The notes beneath the pieces were generated by a model. The model saw only the letters and a program-made list of their open reading frames with translations. It made no database searches and had not been told where the DNA came from. A stretch of DNA of 64,000 bases. It comes from an uncultured Bacteroidales bacterium. GTDB taxonomy: Bacteria; Bacteroidota; Bacteroidia; Bacteroidales; FEN-979. The DNA lies in assembly GCA_903877385.1 (NCBI GenBank), contig CAIRDP010000054.1, positions 1 to 64,000 on the forward strand, in the 5' to 3' direction. The position numbers and the translations under genes are program-made. Positions 1-7,904 of this stretch are shown here, one piece after another; the first letter of the stretch is position 1; every line of letters starts with the position of its first letter.

Positions 1-76
1 CGTTTACCGTAACCGTAAACTATAACTAAAAGACACAAACCCCTTCCCCATGAGGGCGAAAGTGGGGCTGATCTCG

Positions 77-109
77 AAAACCCCGTGAACGAAAGTTCAC
101 GGGGTTTTT
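77..109. terminator. Intrinsic terminator hairpin (CCCCGTGAAC-GAAA-GTTCACGGGG with flanking A/T tracts)
   Basis: Perfect 10-bp stem with GAAA tetraloop; lies just downstream of the minus-strand CDS ending at 155. Confidence 0.85.
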
Positions 110-154
110 CAGTTATATCTCAATGGTATTAGTACATGGCCAGTCCACTTGACA

Positions 155-1354
155 TCACAGTCCGAACCTGGGTTTCAGATCGATCTCCTCCCAGCCTGAA
201 ATCCCTCTGACTTTCAGCCACATCTTCAGTTCGGAGGGTTTTACAACGACAGAGTAAATAGTGCTGATCAGCGAGCCATTTGCGAAAGTTGCGCCACCAT
301 CGGGGATTGTAAGGTCAAATATCTCCATCATCCGCAGTGGATCGATATTGCCTTTGTTCTGTTCACCCAGCTTCAGAAGGTTCTGCCTGCGTGTGACCGT
401 TTTCCCAATCCCCTCGTTCGTGCTGTCGAAAAACACGATCGGGTAATTCCGCCAGGAGGGATCTGTGAAATCATTCGATGCAGAAACCAGGCCGTTTCCG
501 CTTCGACCCTGCACCCTGAATGTCGCCCACTCGTATATCGTGGCATAAGAAGGGAAGGTCGAATTCATGATCAAACCGATTTCAGGCAGGTTCGTTTTGA
601 ACCATTGGTCGACTTCATCAGGATTTGTATTCCTGAAAAGGCTTTCGAGAAGAATGTTGTTGACGTTTTCCCTGCCAGGCACGCTGAGTGTATCGCAGTT
701 CTGACCGTTCTGAAGTTCCAGGAAAATACCTTTCGAGTTCATGGAAGTCTGGTAAAAAATGCTCCCCATAAGATCTATATTTGCCACGGAAGCAGGGTAT
801 CCTGTAGGATTCCATACCACCACCTGGAAGTATTTTGCGAATTTCCTGATACCCGGTGCAAGCAGATCCAGGTTTCGGCCCACGATGGCATACCCGTCGG
901 TGGTATAGTCACCCCAGGCTGAAAGGCTGCTGCACCCTGTATTATACAAATCTATGAATGATGAAGAAAGAATAATCACCTGATCATGGGAAAGTCCGCA
1001 AGTTTCGGCTATCCCCTCATAATAATCTTTAAATATCTGCGGATATGAATTGTAGTTAGCCCGGCCCTGCTGCAGAATATCGGCGTAGGCCACACCTTTC
1101 TCGCCAAGCAGGTACTGGTTTACAATTGTATCGTAATACCCCCTGATATGGGGACCCAGAAGCAATCCGTATTGCCTGCCCATTTGTTTGAAAGTGCCAC
1201 GGAGTTCAACAACATAGAAGGCTCCTGCGGAAGACCTGTACAGGGCGCCCCCCTCGGCCCCGGCAACAGGTTCGACATATAAATTGTTTTTAGAGCAGGA
1301 TGACAGGGCGGCAAACAGAAGGAAAAGGGCGGCAATGTGTTTCAGAAGTTTCAT
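155..1354 (-). CDS. Probable lipoprotein of the C45 / acyl-CoA:6-aminopenicillanate acyltransferase-like (Ntn-hydrolase) family
   Basis: MKLLKHIAALFLLFAALSSCSK lipobox; GCSSLSAWGDYTTDGYAIVGRNLDL resembles the C45 catalytic-Cys region; start trimmed from ORF 155..1387. Confidence 0.65.
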   Translation of the reverse strand: MKLLKHIAALFLLFAALSSCSKNNLYVEPVAGAEGGALYRSSAGAFYVVELRGTFKQMGRQYGLLLGPHIRGYYDTIVNQYLLGEKGVAYADILQQGRANYNSYPQIFKDYYEGIAETCGLSHDQVIILSSSFIDLYNTGCSSLSAWGDYTTDGYAIVGRNLDLLAPGIRKFAKYFQVVVWNPTGYPASVANIDLMGSIFYQTSMNSKGIFLELQNGQNCDTLSVPGRENVNNILLESLFRNTNPDEVDQWFKTNLPEIGLIMNSTFPSYATIYEWATFRVQGRSGNGLVSASNDFTDPSWRNYPIVFFDSTNEGIGKTVTRRQNLLKLGEQNKGNIDPLRMMEIFDLTIPDGGATFANGSLISTIYSVVVKPSELKMWLKVRGISGWEEIDLKPRFGL

Positions 1355-1491
1355 AGGAAGGATATTGCAATCCCAAATATACTGCATTTTGTGGATATTC
1401 GGAACATCCGACCACCTCCCGCCTGTTTATGTTGACCATCTAACCTTATTACTAATCAATAAGATGAAATGGGCAGGCTGTTTTGGCGAAG

Positions 1492-2193
1492 TTATTTAAA
1501 GCTGTCGCTGTTTCCAGCTTTTGACTTTGCAAGGCGGAAGCCGATAGTACATTCACTGTAATTATGAGGTTCAGAATTCCTATTAGAGACTCGACAATGT
1601 TTCGGCGGACTATACCAACCACCTCCACGATATACTCTTCTTTTCACTCCTTTATCGACTTGATTTGGATTTTTCTTATCCACTGAACTATAATAACCAT
1701 ACAAATCGCTGCACCATTCCCAAACATTGCCACTCATATCAAATAATCCCAGTTCATTCGCTGATTTTTGACCTATAGGATGAGTTTTAAAGCCACTTTC
1801 ATTACGATACCATCCCACAAGATCAATCTCATTGCTTCCTGCATATTTATATCCATGGGATTGCTTCCCCCCGCGTGCAGCATATTCCCACTCGGTTTCG
1901 CTTGGCAACCGATAGTTATCCCCGGTTTTAACATTGAGCTTATGAATGAATTCCTGAACATCATCCCAACTTACATTTTCAACCGGACAATTACTACAAT
2001 CCTTGAAAACTGATGGATTTGTCCTCATCTCATCCTGCCATTGCTGCTGAGTTACCTCATATTTTCCAATATAGAAATCATCTACGGTGACTTTGTGTGG
2101 ATTTTCATCCCCATCACAATCGCTCTGGTCTTTTGAGCAACCCATTGTAAAACTACCTCCTTCTACAAATACCATATCGATTATACCTGTCAA
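1492..2193 (-). CDS. Formylglycine-generating-enzyme (SUMF1/FGE-sulfatase) domain protein; probably the C-terminal part of a frameshifted gene
   Basis: MVFVEGGSFTMGC...YEVTQQQW...LPSETEWEYAARGG...GNVWEWCSD...RGGGW...GFRLAKS; TTG start overlaps the upstream stop. Confidence 0.85.
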   Translation of the reverse strand: MTGIIDMVFVEGGSFTMGCSKDQSDCDGDENPHKVTVDDFYIGKYEVTQQQWQDEMRTNPSVFKDCSNCPVENVSWDDVQEFIHKLNVKTGDNYRLPSETEWEYAARGGKQSHGYKYAGSNEIDLVGWYRNESGFKTHPIGQKSANELGLFDMSGNVWEWCSDLYGYYSSVDKKNPNQVDKGVKRRVYRGGGWYSPPKHCRVSNRNSEPHNYSECTIGFRLAKSKAGNSDSFK

Positions 2194-2465
2194 AATGGAG
2201 CTACTGATTGTATCCTTTTTTTCTTCTCCTTGTGATCAATGATATCCACCGTGCCATTCCTATAGCGGATTTTATAAACCTCTGCCGACTTGATTTCATA
2301 AACCGGGCTGTTAATGGTATCGGTTTTCTTGTATTTAATAACGTCCTCATTGATTGAACGAATCTTGCAAGTAATTGAGCTTCCATCCATTTTATAAAGG
2401 ACATCCTGAGAGAAACCTAAAACCGATAATAATAAGGCAATGAGAAATATCAGTATGAGCCTCAT
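2190..2465 (-). CDS. Secreted N-terminal segment, probably belonging to the SUMF1-domain protein
   Basis: Signal peptide MRLILIFLIALLLSVLGFSQ; ends at a TGA overlapping the start of the next ORF. Confidence 0.6.
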   Translation of the reverse strand: MRLILIFLIALLLSVLGFSQDVLYKMDGSSITCKIRSINEDVIKYKKTDTINSPVYEIKSAEVYKIRYRNGTVDIIDHKEKKKRIQSVAPF

Positions 2466-2587
2466 ATTAGTAGTTATTGATCAAGGTGTTTAAAAAAACG
2501 TTTTCTGTATCTCACAATCCTGCATCCGACATTTGGGAAATTCATCAAGGATTAAGAAAACAGCTTGCAGATTTAGCTTTTTCAAAT

Positions 2588-3259
2588 TCAAATTGATAGT
2601 TTTGATACTTTCTGTAAAACGAATAAAGTTTTATTTTTAGAAATAAAACCAACTAATCCATCCTTTATAGAATAATACAGGTAATTTCCATACTGGCAAC
2701 TTAGTTTATATACATTATAAAAAGTCTTGTTGCCTATGTGCAAAGAAACATAATATGCACTGACTGAATCATTTGTAGATTGAGAGCGTTTGAAGATGGA
2801 ATCATTATTAAAACAAAATGAATCATAGCAATAAAAAATAAGTGGGTTGCCATTGTTAATAGTAAAGGTCAAATATTTTTCAATAGTTCCAGTGCGGAAG
2901 TAATTCGAGAAATTTAAATCAAGTTCAATATATCCATTGGATGTTGTCTTAAAATACGTGTGATTCCAATCGCAATAATAAGTGTCGCCAAAACAATGAT
3001 AAAGCATTAGCTCATCACCATCAGGGTCACTTGAATAGTTAAAAGCTTGCTCAGTGGCACGGCCTGTTCCAAAAAAAACGATGGAATCATTAATTGAATC
3101 TTTATAAATCAATTCTTCTTTCCCCGAATAAGGATTGATATTAAGATCTTCCTGACTAAAAGATAATGATGGTTGTTGCGTCCCGTGGCATCGATGGCAT
3201 TCTGTGAAAAGAAAAATTGAAACCATGCCTGATAAAAGAATGAAAAGCAAATTTTTCAT
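2588..3259 (-). CDS. Hypothetical exported protein or lipoprotein
   Basis: 223-aa ORF with N-terminal hydrophobic signal and Cys (FLFTEC). Confidence 0.6.
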   Translation of the reverse strand: MKNLLFILLSGMVSIFLFTECHRCHGTQQPSLSFSQEDLNINPYSGKEELIYKDSINDSIVFFGTGRATEQAFNYSSDPDGDELMLYHCFGDTYYCDWNHTYFKTTSNGYIELDLNFSNYFRTGTIEKYLTFTINNGNPLIFYCYDSFCFNNDSIFKRSQSTNDSVSAYYVSLHIGNKTFYNVYKLSCQYGNYLYYSIKDGLVGFISKNKTLFVLQKVSKLSI

Positions 3260-3696
3260 ATAGCTGAAAATTTTATCCTGATCAAACTAAATGTAATCAG
3301 GACCAGTTGATTCCTGCAAAAGTAACGTATTTAATAATTAGATATTATGTCACAACCTGTAACCCGACTCTTTGGCTGTAAAGATGTCTTTTCGGTTCAT
3401 CAAAATATTGGGTGAACCCTGAAAGTTTAATCTTTTATCGATATCAGTATCAAGGACTATAGATATTTTGATCTGGGATTCAGTGATGCTAAGGTGGCCA
3501 TAGCTTTAAACTATCCCGAACCAGGGGTGTTGTATAACCGAAATTGATTTTTACTAACCCACCCGGGGATAGTTTGGGAAATAGAATTTGATAAAAAGAG
3601 AGAATCAGAAGGGTTTACCCTACCTTCTACCCTCCCCATATAAAAACAAATGCTCTGTAATCAACACAATTACAGAGCATTTAAGTAAATTATTTG

Positions 3697-3781
3697 TACC
3701 CCGGGCGGGACTTGAACCCGCACAACCGCAATGGTCACAGGATTTTAAGTCCTGCGTGTCTACCAGTTCCACCACCGGGGC
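3697..3781 (-). tRNA. tRNA-Leu (anticodon TAA)
   Basis: Acceptor GCCCCGG/CCGGGGT; anticodon arm CAGGA-CTTAAAA-TCCTG; GGTTCAAGTCC T-arm; long variable arm. Confidence 0.93.
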
Positions 3782-3866
3782 AATAATCTGAAGAACATTT
3801 TCTGCCGCATTTTTTGCAATGCTGCTGCGGCCTGGCCGTTTTTACAGCGGCCGATCCGCGGAAAAA

Positions 3867-3890
3867 AAAACCCTCATCGGGGAGGGTTTT
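3867..3890. terminator. Hairpin terminator between the two tRNA genes
   Basis: AAAACCCTC-ATCGGG-GAGGGTTTT. Confidence 0.6.
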
Positions 3891-3894
3891 CTGG

Positions 3895-3967
3895 AGCAGA
3901 AGACGAGACTCGAACTCGCGACCCTGACCTTGGCAAGGTCATGCTCTACCAACTGAGCTACTTCTGC
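3895..3967 (-). tRNA. tRNA-Gly (anticodon GCC)
   Basis: GCAGAAG/CTTCTGC acceptor, anticodon loop TTGCCAA, U discriminator, CCA encoded at 3892-3894. Confidence 0.94.
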
Positions 3968-4200
3968 AGGGTTAATTTGAGGGTGCAAAAGTAAAACAAG
4001 TCTGCAACACTACAAAATGTTTATTGAAAATTTTCAATTTAGCTTAAAGAACGGGTTTATCCGCTCAGGTTATTAATGGCTATTAATCCCAGTGCAGAGC
4101 CCTGGACCCAGGTTCCGACCCGGAGGGCGAGGGATTTACCCGGAAAATACACTACCTGCCCGTGCCCGGAATCCCTGCAACAGGCTCAATCAGGTAAAAC

Positions 4201-6900
4201 TCAGGATTTTTTCAACAATTTTTTGATCTCGTTGAGTTTCATCAAGGCTTCAACAGGGGTGAGTGTGTTGATCTCGGTATTCAATATATCCTCCTTGATT
4301 TGTTGCAGCAGGGGATCATCAAGCTGGATAAAACTGAGCTGGAAGCCTGCCTCGCCTGATGCTGGATGCGGGATACGGGAAGTTGCATGAAGATTTTTTA
4401 ATCCGGTATCCTGTATCTTGTATCCTGTGCCTGGATTTCCTGTTCCCTGTTTCCCCAGTTCCTCAGCCTGGTGCGACTCTTCAAGCTGGTGAAGGATCTC
4501 TGAAGCCCTGTCAATAACACTGGACGGCATGCCCGCCATTTTTGCTACGTGTATGCCGAAACTGTGTTCGCTCCCTCCCGGCTGTATCTTCCTCAGGAAG
4601 ATCACCCTGTTCTGTATCTCCTTGATTGAGATATGAAAGTTTTTTATCCTGCCGTGGATTGAAGCCATCTCGTTGAGCTCATGGTAATGGGTGGCAAACA
4701 GGACCTTGGGCCTGTGCAGGGGGTGGCTGTGAAGGAACTCGGCAATAGCCCAGGCAATGCTGATCCCGTCGTAGGTGGATGTCCCCCGGCCTATCTCGTC
4801 AAGCAGGATCAGGCTGCGGTTCGAAATATTATTAAGTATGCTGGCCGTTTCATTCATCTCTACCATGAACGTTGATTCCCCCGATGATATGTTGTCGGAA
4901 GCCCCCACCCTGGTGAATATCTTATCAACCAGTCCGATGCTTGCCCTTTCGGCCGGGACAAAACTTCCCATCTGGGCCATCAGGACGATGAGGGCGGTTT
5001 GCCGTAACAGGGCTGACTTACCCGACATATTGGGACCTGTGAGCATGATGATCTGCTGGGAATGGTCATCCAGGTATACATCATTAGCTATATACTCCTC
5101 CCCGGGCTTCATCTGCCTTTCAATTACAGGATGCCGGCCGCTGATGATCTCCAGCTCAAAGGAATCGTTTAGCTGGGGCTTCGTATAAGCATACTTTGAA
5201 GCACTGAGGGCGAACGACCCGAGCACATCCAGCCTTGAAACAAGGTTTGCATTAAGCTGCACCGGGACGATATAATCGTTTACGAACAGCAGGAGGTCGT
5301 TATAGATCCTGGCTTCAAGACCGGCTATCCTTTCTTCGGCATGAAGGATCTTTTCTTCATATTCTTTTAGTTCAGGCGTGATGTACCGTTCGCAATTCAC
5401 AAGGGTTTGTTTTCTCTCCCATTCGGGAGGCACCTTTTCCTTATGGGTGTTCGTAACCTCGAGATAATACCCGAAAACATTGGTATACCCTACTTTCAGC
5501 GAAGTGATGCCGGTGCGCTCCGTCTCCCTTTGCTGTATCTTCACCAGGTAGTCCTTTCCCGAATACGCGATCTGCCTGAGCTCATCCAGTTCGGCATTGA
5601 CACCTTCGCCTATCACATTCCCCTTGGCGGCCAATGCGGGAGGATCGGGATTAAGGTCCCTGCCAATTTTTTCCCTTACCTGCAGGCATAGATTCAGCTG
5701 ATCGGCTGTTTTCTTAAGCCCTTCATTGTCAGCAGAAGTGGCCATGCTTTTAATTGTCTCAACCGAATCAAGGGCCTTCTTCAGGTGAAGCATTTCCCTC
5801 GGCTGGATTTTGCCTACCGCCGCTTTCGATATAAGTCTTTCCAGATCCCCTATAACGGTCAGTTCATGCCTGATCCTGCCTGCCATCTCGGGATTCTGCG
5901 ATAAATATTCTACGATAGCCAGCCTTTCTTCTATCGGCTGAAGGTTTTTCAGGGGAAGTATCATCCAGCGGCGTAGCAGACGGGAGCCCATCGGCGATAC
6001 GGTTTGATCCAGGACATCAAGAAGCGTTCTGGCATTCTCACTGTTGGGCGAAAGCAGTTCCAGGTTACGGATTGTAAACCTGTCGAGCCACATATAATGG
6101 TCTTCCTCTATCCTCGAAAGCCTTGAAATATGAGCCACCTTTTCATGCTGGGTTTCGGCGAGGTAATGAAGTGCCGCACCTGCAGCAATTACCGCCATAT
6201 CGAGGTTCTCAACACCAAAACCTTTTAAGGATGTCGTGCCGAAATGATTCAAAAGAAGTTCATTGGAGAAATCAGGGGTAAACACCCAGTCATCAAATGT
6301 GTTTAAATAAAATTTACTGCCGAAAAGCTCGGTGAATTTCTGTTTTTTGCTTTTCTGAATTATAACCTCACTGGGCCTGAAACTCTGGATCAGCTTGTCA
6401 ATGTATTCCGTCCCTCCCTGGGCCAGGTAAAACTCCCCCGTTGAAATATCCAGGAATGAAATACCCGAGATCCTGGGTTCAAGGTGAACGGAGGCCAGGA
6501 AATTATTTTCTTTCTGTTCGAGTATTTTATCGTGATACGAAACCCCGGGTGTTACTAATTCGGTAACCCCCCTTTTAACAATGGTTTTGGTAAGCTTAGG
6601 ATCTTCCAGCTGATCGCATATTGCTACCCTCAGGCCAGCTTTTACCAGCCTGGGAAGGTACAGGTCAAGCGAATGATGCGGAAAGCCCGCGAGTTCCACA
6701 TAAGTGGCAGCTCCATTGGCCCTCCTGGTGAGGACAATACCAAGGATGCCCGAAGCTTTAACGGCATCTTCCCCGAAAGTCTCATAAAAATCCCCTACCC
6801 TGAACAATAAAAGGGCATCAGGGTATTTGGCTTTGATGGCATTGTATTGCTTCATCAAAGGAGTTTCGGCTATTTCCTTAGCGTTCTGCTTCATTAACAA
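4201..6900 (-). CDS. mutS: DNA mismatch repair protein MutS
   Basis: Full-length MutS with [25 protein letters not shown] Walker A and [20 protein letters not shown]. Confidence 0.97.
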   Translation of the reverse strand: MLMKQNAKEIAETPLMKQYNAIKAKYPDALLLFRVGDFYETFGEDAVKASGILGIVLTRRANGAATYVELAGFPHHSLDLYLPRLVKAGLRVAICDQLEDPKLTKTIVKRGVTELVTPGVSYHDKILEQKENNFLASVHLEPRISGISFLDISTGEFYLAQGGTEYIDKLIQSFRPSEVIIQKSKKQKFTELFGSKFYLNTFDDWVFTPDFSNELLLNHFGTTSLKGFGVENLDMAVIAAGAALHYLAETQHEKVAHISRLSRIEEDHYMWLDRFTIRNLELLSPNSENARTLLDVLDQTVSPMGSRLLRRWMILPLKNLQPIEERLAIVEYLSQNPEMAGRIRHELTVIGDLERLISKAAVGKIQPREMLHLKKALDSVETIKSMATSADNEGLKKTADQLNLCLQVREKIGRDLNPDPPALAAKGNVIGEGVNAELDELRQIAYSGKDYLVKIQQRETERTGITSLKVGYTNVFGYYLEVTNTHKEKVPPEWERKQTLVNCERYITPELKEYEEKILHAEERIAGLEARIYNDLLLFVNDYIVPVQLNANLVSRLDVLGSFALSASKYAYTKPQLNDSFELEIISGRHPVIERQMKPGEEYIANDVYLDDHSQQIIMLTGPNMSGKSALLRQTALIVLMAQMGSFVPAERASIGLVDKIFTRVGASDNISSGESTFMVEMNETASILNNISNRSLILLDEIGRGTSTYDGISIAWAIAEFLHSHPLHRPKVLFATHYHELNEMASIHGRIKNFHISIKEIQNRVIFLRKIQPGGSEHSFGIHVAKMAGMPSSVIDRASEILHQLEESHQAEELGKQGTGNPGTGYKIQDTGLKNLHATSRIPHPASGEAGFQLSFIQLDDPLLQQIKEDILNTEINTLTPVEALMKLNEIKKLLKKS
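4402..4455. repeat. Quasi-tandem 7-bp repeat array (GTATCCT-type) inside mutS
   Basis: GTATCCT GTATCTT GTATCCT GTGCCTG GATTTCCT GTTCCCT GTTTCCC. Confidence 0.7.
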
Positions 6901-7004
6901 CTATGACTGCGGATGATATCTTCCCTACCCCCGGCCAGTTTCCAAAAGTACGATTCGCAACGTAATGCCTTGCCCCTTTGTTGAAAAGTAGGCAAAAGAA
7001 TTTT

Positions 7005-7039
7005 GAGCCAAGAGCCAAGAGCCTGGAGCCAAGAACCAA
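7005..7039. repeat. Quasi-tandem 7-bp repeat array (GAGCCAA-type)
   Basis: GAGCCAA GAGCCAA GAGCCTG GAGCCAA GAACCAA, followed by hairpin GAGTAA-TTCG-TTACTC (7040-7055). Confidence 0.85.
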
Positions 7040-7100
7040 GAGTAATTCGTTACTCGGGTATTCCTGTTCCTGCTTTAGAATTCCTAACTTTGCTCCTGAT

Positions 7101-7640
7101 ATGAACCTCCGCAAACTTTCCATGTCAGAACTGGGCCGCCTGAGTACCGAAGAATTCAGGACAGCCGGAAAATTTCCCATTGTTGTTGTTCTGGATGATA
7201 TCCGTTCACAGAACAATACAGGCTCGGTATTCAGAACATGCGATGCGTTTAAGGCAGAACAAATCTGCCTCTGCGGAATAACCGCAACTCCCCCTCATCG
7301 CGAAATCCATAAAACCGCCCTTGGGGCCGAAGAATCGGTGAACTGGAAATATTACAACTCGGCTGCTGAAGCTGTAATGGAATTAAAGAAATCGGGTTAC
7401 CTTATCCTGGCCCTGGAACATACAAATTCCAGCCTCCCTCTCCAGGATTATAAAATTCCTTCAGGGCATAAAATCGCCCTGGTCTTTGGCAATGAAATCC
7501 AGGGAGTGGGTGACGAAACTTTAAAACTTGCCGATGCCTGTCTTGAAATCCCCCAGTTCGGGACCAAACATTCCATCAATGTATCTGTAGCTGTTGGGAT
7601 TACATTATGGGAAATACTCAGGAAAATGAAAATAATCTGA
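7101..7640 (+). CDS. RNA methyltransferase, TrmH/SpoU family
   Basis: VVLDDIRSQNNTGSVFRTCDAF, LVFGNEIQGV, IPQFGTKHSINVSVAVGI; start moved to MNLRKLSMSELG. Confidence 0.9.
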   Translation: MNLRKLSMSELGRLSTEEFRTAGKFPIVVVLDDIRSQNNTGSVFRTCDAFKAEQICLCGITATPPHREIHKTALGAEESVNWKYYNSAAEAVMELKKSGYLILALEHTNSSLPLQDYKIPSGHKIALVFGNEIQGVGDETLKLADACLEIPQFGTKHSINVSVAVGITLWEILRKMKII

Positions 7641-7826
7641 ACGGTGTAACCTTTACCTAATACCCCTCGTACAACATAAAAAGAAAAAAAGTTTGTGAAA
7701 ATAACACCAATCTTGTTAATTTTGACGTCGGAAAATATTGATTCTGTCTTAACACGCTATGAATCAATGATTAATCTGATTTATCTGCAAATTAACTTCA
7801 AAATGTTAATTTTATAACGCATTTAA

Positions 7827-7859
7827 TTTGCTAATCATAAGCTAATTTTAATATATTTG
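7827..7859 (+). promoter_or_regulatory. Bacteroidetes-type promoter TTTG-N21-TATATTTG
   Basis: Matches TTTG...TAnnTTTG consensus upstream of the 7905 CDS. Confidence 0.7.
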
Positions 7860-7904
7860 TAAAATCAGTAAACAAAACAAATAGAAATCTAAAATCAAAG
7901 TCGT

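Noticed and set aside
3588-3791. 67-aa plus-strand ORF
   Set aside because: Overlaps tRNA-Leu; VPRAGLEPAQPQWSQDFKSCVSTSSTTGA is the typical spurious translation of an antisense tRNA-Leu
6878-7216. 112-aa minus-strand ORF
   Set aside because: Overlaps mutS start and the methyltransferase 5' region; includes translated GAGCCAA repeat; no domain
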